From Enhydrobacter sp. (GTDB lineage Bacteria > Pseudomonadota > Alphaproteobacteria > Reyranellales > Reyranellaceae): DNA of 64,000 bases. The notes below the pieces were generated by a model. It saw only the letters and a list, made by a program, of their open reading frames with translations. It was not told where the DNA came from and did not search any database. A program made the translations under genes and the position numbers. Location: the NCBI GenBank assembly GCA_025808875.1, contig CP075528.1:2292473-2356472 (forward strand). The letters run 5' to 3'. Positions 1-8,791 of the stretch are shown in pieces. Each line of letters starts with the position of its first letter. The stretch's first letter is position 1.

Positions 1-1
1 C

Positions 2-613
2 GTGCGGCCGTTGTCGCCGCTCGCCGAATCGATGGTCGGCGAAGCCTTCACCCTGCGCTACATCCCGGCGCGCGAGGACCTCAACAAGCTCGAGGTGTTC
101 CGCGACCGCGGCCATCCGCAGCGCAAGGCGATCGAGGATTGCCCGCCCGGCCACGTCATGGTGATGGACAGCCGCAAGGACGCGCGCGCCGCCTCGGCGG
201 GTGCCATCCTGGTGACGCGGCTGAAGATGCGCGGCGTCGCCGGCGTCGTCACCGACGGCGGCTTCCGCGATTCGGACGAGATCGCCAGGCTCGGCTTTCC
301 GGCATTTCACAGCCGGCCGAGCGCGCCCACGAACCTGACGCTGCACCATGCGATCGACATCAACGTGCCGATCGCCTGCGGTGACGCGCCAGTGTTTCCT
401 GGCGACGTCATCCTGGGCGACAGCGACGGCGTGATCGTGATTCCCGCGCAGGTCGCCGACGAGATCGCCGACGAGGCGTTCGAGATGACGGCTTACGAGG
501 ATTTCGTGACCGAGCGCGTGCAGGCCGGGCAGGGCATTTTCGGGCTCTATCCGGCGACCGACCCGAAGTCGCTCGACGACTTCGCCACGTGGCGCAAACT
601 GAAGGGCCGCTGA
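2..613 (+). CDS. RraA-family protein (partial, 5' end outside window)
   Basis: The frame is already open at base 2, so the real start lies to the left; 203 residues remain, near the full length of the family. The fold assignment rests on TDGGFRD (residues 84-90) and on a late GDxxGV metal-binding segment around residues 134-144 (LGDSDGVIVIP). RraA-fold proteins include the RNase E inhibitor RraA and class II 4-hydroxy-4-methyl-2-oxoglutarate/oxaloacetate aldolases; many paralogues annotated as demethylmenaquinone methyltransferase are really of this type. Which activity applies cannot be decided here. A cupin gene follows 23 bases downstream on the same strand, which suits a small catabolic operon better than RNA-decay control. 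Confidence 0.85.
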   Translation: MRPLSPLAESMVGEAFTLRYIPAREDLNKLEVFRDRGHPQRKAIEDCPPGHVMVMDSRKDARAASAGAILVTRLKMRGVAGVVTDGGFRDSDEIARLGFPAFHSRPSAPTNLTLHHAIDINVPIACGDAPVFPGDVILGDSDGVIVIPAQVADEIADEAFEMTAYEDFVTERVQAGQGIFGLYPATDPKSLDDFATWRKLKGR

Positions 614-636
614 AACAAGCCTCGAGGGAGGTCGCA

Positions 637-1020
637 ATGCCGGTGGTGGATGCTGGGAAAGTGGCTGAGGTCGCGATGCGCGCCGGCATGACGGGCAAGT
701 GGCTCGTCTCGCGCGAGCAGGGCGCCTCCGAGGTGAGCGTGCTGTCGAACGTGGTCGAGCCGGGCGCCGCGGCGCCGAGGCACCTCCATGCCTACGAGGA
801 GGTCATTCTCGTCGAGGCAGGCGAGATCTGGGTCGAGACGGGTGGGACGAGAAAGACCGCTGCCGCGGGCCAAGTCGTGATCATTCCGCCCAATGCACCG
901 CACGCCTGGGGCTCGTCGGGACCGGTGCCGGCGCGCCTGCTGTTCATCTGGCCCGGGCTGGACCCCTTCGCGCCCGGGAAGAGCAGGTACCTCGAAGGCG
1001 AGCCGCCCGTCGTCGGTTAG
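637..1020 (+). CDS. Cupin-domain protein
   Basis: Small single-domain cupin of 127 residues. Cupin motif 1 is visible as the PRHLHAYEEVILVEAGE region (two His, one Glu, then a Gly turn), and motif 2 as the IIPPNAPHAW region with its single His, so a metal site is plausible. I chose ATG 637 because GAGGGAGG sits 6 bases upstream; the frame is open further left but would overlap the preceding gene. It follows the RraA-family gene by 23 bases and is probably cotranscribed. Small cupins act as isomerases, dioxygenases or ligand sensors; nothing in the sequence narrows this down. Confidence 0.85.
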   Translation: MPVVDAGKVAEVAMRAGMTGKWLVSREQGASEVSVLSNVVEPGAAAPRHLHAYEEVILVEAGEIWVETGGTRKTAAAGQVVIIPPNAPHAWGSSGPVPARLLFIWPGLDPFAPGKSRYLEGEPPVVG

Positions 1021-1162
1021 GGCCGGGTCACCGCCCCAGGACGTTCGCTGCGGCCGCGACCAACCGTCGAGTGTCGTCGTCCGGTGAAAGTTCACGCGCG
1101 ATCTGGCTCTGGAACGGCGTCATCGGTCGCTTTGACTATCCGGGTAGGTCGCCAGACGCGGG

Positions 1163-1837
1163 CTACGGCTCCTTGTTGCTCGTTGCGCGGCCAGGCGGTT
1201 CGAGCAGGCACTTGGCGACGTACTTGTCGACGCCGACCGCGAGCTTATCGAGCGAGTCGTGGAAAAAGTGATTGGCGCCCTTGACCGTCTGCGCCTCGAT
1301 CGTGATGCCTTTCTGTCGCGACAACAACGCAACGAGCTTTTGGATATCGACCAGCGGCACGACCTCGTCCTTCTCCGCGCCGACGATCAGGCCGGAGGAC
1401 GGGCAAGGGGCAAGGAAGCCGAAATCGTAGGAATTGGCCGGCGGCGCCACCGAGATGAAACAATCGATCTCCGGCCGGCGCATCAGCAGTTGCATGCCGA
1501 TCCAGGCGCCGAACGAGTAGCCGGCGATCCAGCACGACTTGGCGTCGGCGTTCATGGTCTGCAGCCAGTCGAGCGCCGCTGCGGCGTCCGACAGTTCGCC
1601 CATGCCGTTGTCGAAGCGGCCTTGGCTGCGGCCGACGCCGCGCGTGTTGAAGCGCAGCACCGAGAAGCCGCGATTGACGAACACATGGAACAGCGAGAAC
1701 ACGACCTTGTGGTTCATCGTCCCGCCATATTGCGGATGCGGATGAAGGATCAGGGCGATCGGGGCGTGCTCTTCCTGGCTCTGGTGATAGCGGCCCTCCA
1801 GGCGACCCTCGGGGCCGGTGAACATCACGTCAGGCAT
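1163..1837 (-). CDS. Alpha/beta hydrolase, dienelactone-hydrolase-like
   Basis: Compact 224-residue alpha/beta hydrolase without signal peptide, so cytosolic. The nucleophile elbow is GYSFGAW, an acid follows in GAEKDEV, and the late GANHFF supplies the His, giving a complete Ser-Asp-His triad. HPHPQYGGTMNHK near residue 35 is the oxyanion-hole strand typical of the small COG2945-type hydrolases found widely in alphaproteobacteria. The gene is divergent from iscR, and the two share a 200-bp control region. Its 3' end points toward the cupin gene. Substrate unknown. Confidence 0.85.
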   Translation of the reverse strand: MPDVMFTGPEGRLEGRYHQSQEEHAPIALILHPHPQYGGTMNHKVVFSLFHVFVNRGFSVLRFNTRGVGRSQGRFDNGMGELSDAAAALDWLQTMNADAKSCWIAGYSFGAWIGMQLLMRRPEIDCFISVAPPANSYDFGFLAPCPSSGLIVGAEKDEVVPLVDIQKLVALLSRQKGITIEAQTVKGANHFFHDSLDKLAVGVDKYVAKCLLEPPGRATSNKEP

Positions 1838-1880
1838 GGAAGCGATCTTAACCCACAGAATTCTTTAGAAAATTTGATTC

Positions 1881-1911
1881 TTGACCGAAGCACTCGGGTT
1901 TATTAAACCCG
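1881..1911 (+). promoter_or_regulatory. Candidate isc promoter with overlapping palindromic operator
   Basis: TTGACC at 1881-1886 resembles a -35 box, and A/T-rich TATTAAAC lies 14-17 bases further on. The second part is an interrupted perfect palindrome, CGGGTTTA-T-TAAACCCG (1895-1911), so a regulator bound there would cover the -10 region. The site lies about 130 bases before iscR and 60 bases before the divergent hydrolase gene. Autoregulation by IscR is well known in other bacteria; assigning this palindrome to IscR or another Rrf2/Fur-type iron regulator is inference. Confidence 0.5.
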
Positions 1912-2038
1912 ACCGCGCGAGTTGGTCTTTTCGTGATCCCCGCTCGGGGGTGGGGAATATCGTTAGTGGCGCCTGAGTTTCAAGAGTTTTCGGGCGTTGC
2001 AACGCGGCTGCCGGGTAGTCCGGCGTGAGGAGGATGCT

Positions 2039-2515
2039 GTGAAGCTCAGCACCAAGGGACGTTACGCCGTCATGGCGATGGTCGATCTGGCGCGGCATGC
2101 GCAGGCGAAACCGGTGTCGTTGTCCGACATCGCCACCCGGCAGGAGATTTCTCTCTCGTATCTCGAGCAGCTGTTCGCCCGCCTGCGGCGGGCCGGTCTG
2201 GTGAAGAGCGTGCGCGGCCCGGGTGGCGGCTATCGTCTGGCGCGAGGCTCGACCGAGACGCGGGTGTCGGAGATCATCCTGGCGGTCGACGAGCCGATCA
2301 GCGCCACGCGCTGCACCGAGATGGGCGCGCCGGGCTGCCGCACCGACCGCAGCAAGTGCCTGACCCACGATCTGTGGGAAGAGTTGGGCAACCAGATTCA
2401 TACCTTCCTGAGCTCCGTCACCCTGCACGACGTGCTCGAGCGCCGGCTTGCCACGCGCATCGTCGAGGCGCCGTTGACACCGGCCAACTCGGATTCGATG
2501 GCCGCCGCCAGCTGA
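2039..2515 (+). CDS. iscR: Rrf2-family Fe-S regulator IscR
   Basis: First gene of the isc operon, 158 residues from GTG 2039, preceded by GTGAGGAGGA. Starting there gives the canonical MKLSTKGRYAV N-terminus; the frame extends upstream but without an SD. The N-terminal winged helix is followed by the cluster ligands Cys92, Cys100, Cys107 and His110 (the final CLTH matches the C-x2-H end of the E. coli site; the spacing before it is slightly longer). IscR senses the state of Fe-S assembly and usually represses its own operon when loaded. A palindrome in the upstream region is a possible target. The desulfurase gene begins 14 bases after its stop. Confidence 0.95.
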   Translation: MKLSTKGRYAVMAMVDLARHAQAKPVSLSDIATRQEISLSYLEQLFARLRRAGLVKSVRGPGGGYRLARGSTETRVSEIILAVDEPISATRCTEMGAPGCRTDRSKCLTHDLWEELGNQIHTFLSSVTLHDVLERRLATRIVEAPLTPANSDSMAAAS

Positions 2516-2529
2516 GTGGAGTTCGTCTG

Positions 2530-3651
2530 ATGGCCGCCGCGTCAGCGTACCTGGATCACAATGCCACCAGCCCTCTGCGGCCGGCGGCGTTCGACGCCAT
2601 GGTCGAGGCGTTGCGCGCATCGGGCAATCCCTCCTCGGTACATCGTGTCGGCCGCTCTGCGCGGGCGCGGCTCGACCGTGCGCGGCGTCAAGTCGCCGAT
2701 CTGGTCGGCGCCTTGCCGGCGGAGGTCGTGTTCACCTCGGGCGGCACGGAGGCCAACAATCTGGTGTTGGCGGGCTGCGGCCGTCGCCGTTTGCTGGTCT
2801 CGGCAGTGGAGCACGACAGCGTGCTGAAGGCCGCGGTCGGCGCCGAGATCTTGCCGGTCGACGGCGAAGGCCGCATCGACCTCGGCCAGTTGGAGCAGCG
2901 GCTGACGCCGTCGCGCGAGCCGGCGCTGGTTTCGGTCATGTTCGCCAACAACGAGACTGGCGTGTTGCAGCCGATCGCCGAGGTGGTGCGTCTGGCACGC
3001 TCCGTCGGGGCGCTCGTCCATTGCGACGCCGTGCAGGGCGCCGGCAAGGTTGCCGTCGACCTGCATGGTCTCGGTGTCGACTATCTCACGCTGTCGGCGC
3101 ACAAGCTCGGCGGACCGGCGGGCGTCGGTGCCCTCGTCGTGCGCGATGGTGCTCCGTTGATGCCGGATCGCATCGGCGGCGGCCAGGAATCCAATCGCCG
3201 CGCCGGCACCGAGAACGTCGCCGGCATCGTCGGTTTCGGCGCCGCGACGGTCGAGGCGAAGGCCGGCCTCGCCACGGAAGGACTGCGCGATCATATGGAA
3301 GGCGCGCTGCTGGATCTCGCGCCAGGGGCGTATGTGTTCGGGGCGGGAGCCGTTCGTCTGCCCAACACGACCTGCGTGTCGATGCCCGGAGTGAGGGCGG
3401 AGACCCAAGTGATGGCACTCGATCTCGCCGGCGTATGTGTCAGTGCCGGCGCGGCCTGTTCGTCGGGCAAGGTGACGCGTTCGGCGGTGCTGTTGGCGAT
3501 GGGCGTCGCCCCGGCGATCGCCGAAACGGCGGTACGAATCAGCCTCGGCTGGAACAGCCAAGCATCGGACATCGAACGCTTGATCGCGGCGTGGCGGGAC
3601 CTATATATCCGAGTGGGTCAGTCGGAAATCGGGAAAGCCCGAGCTGCATAG
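2530..3651 (+). CDS. Second cysteine desulfurase (NifS/IscS-like), short-loop form
   Basis: PLP-dependent cysteine desulfurase of 373 residues, distinct from the neighbouring IscS. The PLP lysine is Lys192 in LSAHKLGGPAG and the persulfide cysteine is Cys310 in SAGAACSSGK. The catalytic loop is short, lacking the SACTSAS-type segment of true IscS. ATG 2530 follows a GGAG at 2517-2520 and leaves a 14-base gap after iscR; an upstream extension would overlap iscR. Its place between iscR and iscS implies joint iron/sulfur control. It may be a degraded paralogue, a desulfurase for another acceptor, or a partner of IscS; sequence alone does not decide. Confidence 0.92.
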   Translation: MAAASAYLDHNATSPLRPAAFDAMVEALRASGNPSSVHRVGRSARARLDRARRQVADLVGALPAEVVFTSGGTEANNLVLAGCGRRRLLVSAVEHDSVLKAAVGAEILPVDGEGRIDLGQLEQRLTPSREPALVSVMFANNETGVLQPIAEVVRLARSVGALVHCDAVQGAGKVAVDLHGLGVDYLTLSAHKLGGPAGVGALVVRDGAPLMPDRIGGGQESNRRAGTENVAGIVGFGAATVEAKAGLATEGLRDHMEGALLDLAPGAYVFGAGAVRLPNTTCVSMPGVRAETQVMALDLAGVCVSAGAACSSGKVTRSAVLLAMGVAPAIAETAVRISLGWNSQASDIERLIAAWRDLYIRVGQSEIGKARAA

Positions 3652-3669
3652 GGATTTCAAGGGGTTAGC

Positions 3670-4908
3670 ATGAGCGCTTTCACACAGATCCGGCGCAACG
3701 ACCAGCCGATCTATCTGGACTACCAGGCCACCACGCCGATGGACCCCCGCGTGCTGGAAGCGATGATGCCGTATTTCACCCACAAGTTCGGCAATCCCCA
3801 TTCGCGCAGCCATTCTTACGGCTGGGAAGCCGAGGAAGGGGTAGAGAAGGCGCGTGGCCAGGTCGCCAAGCTGATCGGTGCCGACGAAAAGGAAGTGATC
3901 TTCACCTCGGGCGCCACCGAATCGAACAACCTCGCCATTCGCGGCGTCGCGGAGTTCTACAAGGACCGCAAGAACCACGTCGTCACTACTGTGACCGAGC
4001 ACAAGTGCGTGCTCGACACCTGCCGCCACCTTGAGCAGAGCGGCTTCGAGGTGACGTATCTGCCGGTGCAGAAGAACGGCCTCGTCGATCTCGACCAACT
4101 GCGCGCCGCCATCACCGACAATACGGTGGTGGTGTCGATCATGGCGGTGAACAACGAGATCGGCGTCATCCAGCCGCTCGCCGAGATTGGCAAGATCTGT
4201 CGCGAGAAGAAGACGTTCTTCCACACCGATGCGGCACAGGCGGCCGGCAAGATCGCGCTCGACGTCGAGGCCATGAACATCGACCTGTTGAGCATCTCCG
4301 GCCACAAGATCTACGGTCCCAAGGGCATCGGCGCCCTCTACGTCCGTCGCAAGCCGCGCGTGCGGCTGGTGCCGTTGATCGTCGGCGGCGGTCAGGAACG
4401 CGGATTTCGCTCGGGCACCCTTCCCGCACCGCTTTGCGTCGGGTTGGGCGAGGCCGCGGAGATCTGCCTGAGGGAGATGGATTCCGAGGCCAGGCGGCTG
4501 AAAAAGCTGCAGGAGAGGATGCTCGAGGGCCTGCGCGACAAGCTGCCGGAAATCTACGTCAACGGCGACTTGGAACAGCGCATTCCCGGCAACCTCAACA
4601 TCAGCTTCGCCTATGTCGAGGGCGAGTCGCTGATGATGGGCATAAAGGGCCTGTCGGTGTCATCCGGATCGGCCTGCACCTCGGCCTCGCTCGAGCCGAG
4701 CTACGTGCTGCGCGCGCTAGGCGTCGACGAGGAGCTCGCGCACACGTCGTTGCGCATCGGGCTTGGCCGCTTCACGACGGAGCAGGAGGTCGACGCCGCC
4801 ATCGACGAGCTGGTGCGTCACGTAACGCGCCTGCGCCAGATGAGCCCGCTCTGGGAAATGGCCCAGGAGGGCATCGACCTGAAGTCAATCGAATGGGCCG
4901 CGCACTGA
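3670..4908 (+). CDS. iscS: Cysteine desulfurase IscS
   Basis: Full-length 412-residue group I cysteine desulfurase. It removes sulfur from L-cysteine and passes it as persulfide to IscU, and to tRNA-thiolating enzymes such as MnmA encoded 5 kb downstream. The PLP-binding Lys213 lies in [12 protein letters not shown] and the mobile-loop Cys336 in [14 protein letters not shown], both exactly the IscS type. AGGGATTTCAAGGGGTT before ATG 3670 provides the SD. It is followed by iscU after 31 bases. Confidence 0.97.
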   Translation: MSAFTQIRRNDQPIYLDYQATTPMDPRVLEAMMPYFTHKFGNPHSRSHSYGWEAEEGVEKARGQVAKLIGADEKEVIFTSGATESNNLAIRGVAEFYKDRKNHVVTTVTEHKCVLDTCRHLEQSGFEVTYLPVQKNGLVDLDQLRAAITDNTVVVSIMAVNNEIGVIQPLAEIGKICREKKTFFHTDAAQAAGKIALDVEAMNIDLLSISGHKIYGPKGIGALYVRRKPRVRLVPLIVGGGQERGFRSGTLPAPLCVGLGEAAEICLREMDSEARRLKKLQERMLEGLRDKLPEIYVNGDLEQRIPGNLNISFAYVEGESLMMGIKGLSVSSGSACTSASLEPSYVLRALGVDEELAHTSLRIGLGRFTTEQEVDAAIDELVRHVTRLRQMSPLWEMAQEGIDLKSIEWAAH

Positions 4909-4939
4909 CGCGGTCTTTGGGGACATCGAGGAGAGTGTC

Positions 4940-5371
4940 ATGGCCTACAGCGAGAAGCTGATCGATCACTACGAGAACCCACGCAACATCGGGTCGCTCG
5001 ACAAGAGCGCCGAGGATGTCGGTACCGGCCTGGTCGGTGCGCCGGCCTGTGGCGACGTCATGAAGCTGCAGATCAAGGTCGGCCCGGACGGGCTGATCGA
5101 GGATGCCAAGTTCAAGACCTTCGGTTGCGGCTCGGCGATCGCCTCGTCGTCGCTCGTCACCGAATGGGTGAAGGGCAAGACGGTGGACGAGGCCGAGACG
5201 ATCAAGAACACCGATATCGCCCGGCACCTCGCGCTGCCGCCGGTGAAGATCCACTGTTCGGTGCTGGCCGAGGACGCGATCAAGGCGGCGATCGCCGACT
5301 ACCGCGCCAAGCTGGCGAAGAAGGACGAGAGCCTGCCGCAGCGCATGCATGAGACGCCGGCCGCGGAGTAA
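4940..5371 (+). CDS. iscU: Fe-S scaffold protein IscU
   Basis: Scaffold on which [2Fe-2S] clusters are built before chaperone-driven transfer. The three cluster cysteines are Cys37, Cys63 and Cys106 with Asp39 beside the first, the same numbering as in E. coli IscU. LPPVK at residues 99-103 is the recognition motif for the HscA chaperone encoded 1.3 kb downstream. The 143-residue length includes a slightly longer, charged C-terminal tail than the E. coli protein. GAGGAGAG before ATG 4940 is a strong SD. Confidence 0.97.
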   Translation: MAYSEKLIDHYENPRNIGSLDKSAEDVGTGLVGAPACGDVMKLQIKVGPDGLIEDAKFKTFGCGSAIASSSLVTEWVKGKTVDEAETIKNTDIARHLALPPVKIHCSVLAEDAIKAAIADYRAKLAKKDESLPQRMHETPAAE

Positions 5372-5377
5372 CGACGT

Positions 5378-5773
5378 ATGAGCACGCCCGTCACCACGGA
5401 AGCCGTCAAGCCCGCCGCGGCACTGCGTCCGCGCCGTCCGCGGCCGCAGGTCATGACCGTGACTCCCCAGGCGGTCGAGCGCGTCAAGGCGCTGATCGAT
5501 GGGCGCGGCAAGCCGACGGCCGGCATCAGGATCGGCGTGCGCACCAAGGGTTGCTCGGGCCTGTCCTACACGCTGGAATTCGCCGACAAGCAGGAGCCGA
5601 TGGACGAGATCGTCGAGGCCGAGGGCGTGAAGCTGCTGATCGACCCGAAGGCATCGCTGTTCCTGATCGGCACGGTGATGGACTACGAGGAAGAGAAGCT
5701 GAAATCGGGGTTCGTGTTCAAGAACCCCAACGAGAAGGGCCGCTGCGGTTGCGGCGAATCCTTCCACGTCTGA
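5378..5773 (+). CDS. iscA: A-type Fe-S carrier IscA
   Basis: HesB/IscA-type carrier of 131 residues. The three conserved cysteines are Cys59 (RTKGCSGLSY) and Cys123/Cys125 in the terminal CGCGESF. About 24 Pro/Arg-rich residues precede the usual IscA start; an in-frame ATG at 5453 (MTVTPQAVERV) would give the standard 106-residue protein, so either start is possible. The longer form is retained because ATG 5378 lies only 6 bases after the iscU stop. Positioned between iscU and hscB as in classical isc operons. Confidence 0.95.
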   Translation: MSTPVTTEAVKPAAALRPRRPRPQVMTVTPQAVERVKALIDGRGKPTAGIRIGVRTKGCSGLSYTLEFADKQEPMDEIVEAEGVKLLIDPKASLFLIGTVMDYEEEKLKSGFVFKNPNEKGRCGCGESFHV

Positions 5774-5789
5774 CCTGCGTTCGGTCGCC

Positions 5790-6302
5790 ATGGATCATTT
5801 CGCGCGGCTGGGACTGCCGGCGGCGTTGGACCTCGATGCGACGGCCCTCGACCGGGCCTACTTTGCCGCCCAGCGCAAATGGCATCCCGATCGGTTCGCG
5901 GCGCGCCCACCCGAGGAGCGCGCACGGGCGTCGATCGAGGCAGCCGCCCTGAACGACGCCTACCGCACGCTCAAGGACCCGCTCGCCCGCGCCGTCTATC
6001 TGGCGCAACTGAGAGGTGTCGAGTTGCCCGGCGACGGCAAGACGATCGACGATCCGGAGCTTCTCATGGAAGCCATGGAGGCGCGCGAGGCGTTGCAGGA
6101 CGCGATGACGAGCGAGGCGGTCGAAGCACTCGCGGCCGGGGTACGCGACGACATGCGCCGTGCGCTCGACGGGCTTGGCGGCTTGTTCTCGGCAAACGAC
6201 GGGGTCGCCATCAAAAAGGCGCTGCTTCGACTGCGTTACCTCGACAAGTTCGCCGACGAGGCGCGCGCGCGCCGCACGAACCTGGAGCAGGCGAGGACAT
6301 GA
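5790..6302 (+). CDS. hscB: J-domain co-chaperone HscB
   Basis: Co-chaperone that delivers IscU to HscA and stimulates its ATPase. The J domain occupies roughly residues 1-75 with the His32-Pro-Asp signature in QRKWHPDRF; the C-terminal ~90 residues form the helical IscU-binding domain. At 170 residues it has the normal length. Its stop overlaps the start of hscA in an ATGA junction, so the two chaperones are translationally coupled. Confidence 0.95.
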   Translation: MDHFARLGLPAALDLDATALDRAYFAAQRKWHPDRFAARPPEERARASIEAAALNDAYRTLKDPLARAVYLAQLRGVELPGDGKTIDDPELLMEAMEAREALQDAMTSEAVEALAAGVRDDMRRALDGLGGLFSANDGVAIKKALLRLRYLDKFADEARARRTNLEQART

Positions 6303-8194
6303 CGCTGCTGGAAATCCACGAGCCAGGCGAAACGCCACTGCCCCATGCCGGCGAAGGCTCGCTGGCGGTCGGCATCGATCTCGGTACGACCAACTCCGTT
6401 GTCGCCATCGCACGCGAGGGTAAGCCTGCCACCCTGCACGACGAGACCGGCAAGGCGCTGGTGCCCTCGGTCGTCGCCTGGCCCGCGGCCGGCGGCGTTC
6501 TGGTCGGCGATGCGGCGCGCCTGTTGATGGTGCGTGAGCCGAAGAACGCCGTCGCGTCGATCAAGGGCCTGATGGGCCGCGGCGCGGGCGACCTGCACGC
6601 CGTCGCGGGCGTGCTGCCCTACGAGATCGAACCCGGCACCGGCGAGATCGACATGGTCAAGCTCCGGATCGGCGGCAAGGCGCGCTCGCCGGTCGAGATC
6701 TCCGCCGAGATCCTCAAGGCCTTGCGCCATCGCGCCGAGGCCGCACTGGACAAGAAGATCGAACGCGCCGTCATCACCGTGCCGGCCTATTTCGACGATG
6801 CCGCGCGCACCGCCACGCGCGACGCCGCACGCGTCGCCGGGCTCGAGGTGCTGCGGCTGGTCAACGAGCCGACCGCGGCGGCGCTGGCCTACGGCCTCGA
6901 CAAGGGCGCGGAGGGTCTCTACGCGGTCTACGATCTGGGCGGCGGCACCTTCGACTTCTCCCTGCTGCGGCTGGAGAAGGGCGTGTTTCAGGTCCTGGCG
7001 ACCGGTGGCGACACCGCCCTGGGCGGCGACGATTTCGACCGCGCCATCGCCGAACGCATGCTGGAGGAGCGCAGGCGCGACGGCATCGGCGACCGGGTGG
7101 ACGAAGGTGCGGTGAAGGCTGCACTGGCGCTCGCGCGCACGATGAAGGAGCAGCTTTCCGACCGCGACCAGACATCGGGCCGGCTGGAGCTCGCCGGTAT
7201 GCCGTCGTTCCACGCGCTGTCGCGCACCGAGTTCGAGGCGATGATCGGCCGATATGTGACGAAGACGCTCGACATCGCGCGCCACGTGCTGGCCGACGCC
7301 GACATGAAGCCCGCCGACGTGCAGGGCGTGGTGTTGGTCGGCGGCTCGACGCGCGTGCCGCTGGTGCGCGCGCGGGTCGCCGAGATGATCGGCAGGCCGC
7401 CGCTCGTCGACATCGACCCCGACGAGGTCGTGGCTCTCGGCGCGGCGTTGCAGGCGGAGGCGCTGACCGGCGGTTCGGACACGCTGCTGCTCGATGTGGC
7501 ACCGCTGTCGCTCGGCCTCGAGACCATGGGCGGGCTGGTCGAGAAGGTCGTGCCGCGCAACACACCGATCCCGGTCCAGATCGCCCAGGAGTTCACCACA
7601 TACCAGGACGGCCAGACGGCGATGGCCATCCACGTCGTGCAGGGCGAGCGCGAGATGGTCGACGATTGCCGCAGCTTGGCGCGGTTCGAGCTGCACGGCA
7701 TCCCGCCGATGGCGGCCGGCGCCGCCCGCATCCGCGTTGCCTTCGCCGTCGATGCCGACGGCCTGCTGACCGTTTCGGCCGACGAGAAAACCACCGGGGT
7801 CGCCCAGCGCATCGAGGTCAAGCCGTCCTACGGGCTGAGCCACGACGACATGGCCGACATGCTCTACGACAGCCTCGAGTACGCCGAGGAGGACATCGCC
7901 CGCCGCCTGCTCACCGAGGCGCGAGTCGAAGGGCGGCGCAACCTGCTTGCGCTCGATGCCGCGCTTCAACGGGATGGAGAGTTGCTGTCGGTCGACGAAC
8001 GCCTTGAACTGGATCGAGCGCGGGCACGGCTTGAGGAGGCAAGCAACGGCGATGATCGCGACGCCATCAACGCCGCTGCCGAGGCCCTCGAGGCGCTCAG
8101 CAAGCCGTTCGCCGAGCGCCGCATGGATCGCGGTATCCGCGACGCGCTGTCCGGCGTGGCGGTCAGCGACCTGGAGAGACGAGTAGGGGACTAG
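6299..8194 (+). CDS. hscA: Fe-S assembly Hsp70 chaperone HscA
   Basis: Specialised Hsp70 of 631 residues that binds the LPPVK loop of IscU and helps release the finished cluster. The nucleotide-binding domain starts with AVGIDLGTTNSVVAI after a ~22-residue leader and includes VYDLGGGTFDFSLL and the VLVGGSTRVP segment; the substrate-binding domain begins near TLLLDVAPLSLGLE. ATG 6299 overlaps the hscB stop; the frame stays open far upstream, but that part is a shadow of hscB. Stop TAG is immediately followed by the ferredoxin start. Confidence 0.96.
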   Translation: MTLLEIHEPGETPLPHAGEGSLAVGIDLGTTNSVVAIAREGKPATLHDETGKALVPSVVAWPAAGGVLVGDAARLLMVREPKNAVASIKGLMGRGAGDLHAVAGVLPYEIEPGTGEIDMVKLRIGGKARSPVEISAEILKALRHRAEAALDKKIERAVITVPAYFDDAARTATRDAARVAGLEVLRLVNEPTAAALAYGLDKGAEGLYAVYDLGGGTFDFSLLRLEKGVFQVLATGGDTALGGDDFDRAIAERMLEERRRDGIGDRVDEGAVKAALALARTMKEQLSDRDQTSGRLELAGMPSFHALSRTEFEAMIGRYVTKTLDIARHVLADADMKPADVQGVVLVGGSTRVPLVRARVAEMIGRPPLVDIDPDEVVALGAALQAEALTGGSDTLLLDVAPLSLGLETMGGLVEKVVPRNTPIPVQIAQEFTTYQDGQTAMAIHVVQGEREMVDDCRSLARFELHGIPPMAAGAARIRVAFAVDADGLLTVSADEKTTGVAQRIEVKPSYGLSHDDMADMLYDSLEYAEEDIARRLLTEARVEGRRNLLALDAALQRDGELLSVDERLELDRARARLEEASNGDDRDAINAAAEALEALSKPFAERRMDRGIRDALSGVAVSDLERRVGD

Positions 8195-8530
8195 ATGCCG
8201 AAGATGACGTTCATCCTGAAGGACGGGTCGCGCCAGGAGGTAGAGGCGCCGCTCGGTCTTTCCGTGCTCGAGATCGCCCATCGCAACGGCGTCGACATCG
8301 AGGGCGCCTGCGAGGGGTCGCTTGCCTGTTCGACCTGCCATGTCGTGGTCGACCAGGGCTGGTTCGACAAGCTCGCGCCGGCGAGCGAGGACGAGGAGGA
8401 TATGCTCGACCTCGCCTTCGGCCTCACCCATACGTCCAGATTGGGCTGCCAGATCCGCATGTCCAACGAGCTCGACGGCTTGGTGGTCAAGTTGCCGGCG
8501 GCGACGCGAAACATGATGGTCGACAAGTAG
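8195..8530 (+). CDS. fdx: Isc-type [2Fe-2S] ferredoxin
   Basis: Adrenodoxin-type ferredoxin of 111 residues that supplies electrons for cluster assembly. The four ligands are Cys39, Cys45, Cys48 and Cys85 (C-x5-C-x2-C-x36-C), the classical Isc ferredoxin pattern. ATG 8195 begins at the base after the hscA stop. An NADPH-dependent reductase that could feed it is encoded at 12.2 kb, though that partnership is inference. Confidence 0.96.
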   Translation: MPKMTFILKDGSRQEVEAPLGLSVLEIAHRNGVDIEGACEGSLACSTCHVVVDQGWFDKLAPASEDEEDMLDLAFGLTHTSRLGCQIRMSNELDGLVVKLPAATRNMMVDK

Positions 8531-8539
8531 GGGATGAGG

Positions 8540-8746
8540 ATGGCCCGCAAGCTGCGCTGGAGCGACGTCCACGACATCGCGATCGAACTCGAGGAGCGCC
8601 ATCCCGACGCCGACAACGTCAATCTGCGCTTCACCGACCTGCACCGCTGGGTGCTGGAACTCCCCGACTTCGAGGACGATCCCAACCGCTCCAACGAGAA
8701 GATCCTGGAGGCCATTCAGGCGGCCTGGATGGAGGAGCGGGGATGA
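8540..8746 (+). CDS. iscX: Fe-S assembly protein IscX
   Basis: Small acidic protein of 68 residues that binds IscS and modulates cluster assembly. It has the whole family pattern: KLRWSDVHDIA at the start, RFTDLHRWVLELPDFEDDP in the middle and SNEKILEAIQAAW at the end. There are two in-frame starts, 8534 and 8540; I prefer 8540 because TAGGGGA then has normal spacing. Last gene of the isc operon; a strong inverted repeat follows 45 bases later. Confidence 0.93.
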   Translation: MARKLRWSDVHDIAIELEERHPDADNVNLRFTDLHRWVLELPDFEDDPNRSNEKILEAIQAAWMEERG

Positions 8747-8791
8747 ACGCCCTCGTCCATGCGTAACCCTCGAAGGCTTGGGGTAGGCGCC

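Noticed and set aside
2356..2529. N-terminal extension of the second desulfurase into iscR
   Set aside because: It overlaps the conserved cysteine region of iscR in another frame; ATG 2530 has an SD and family-like start.
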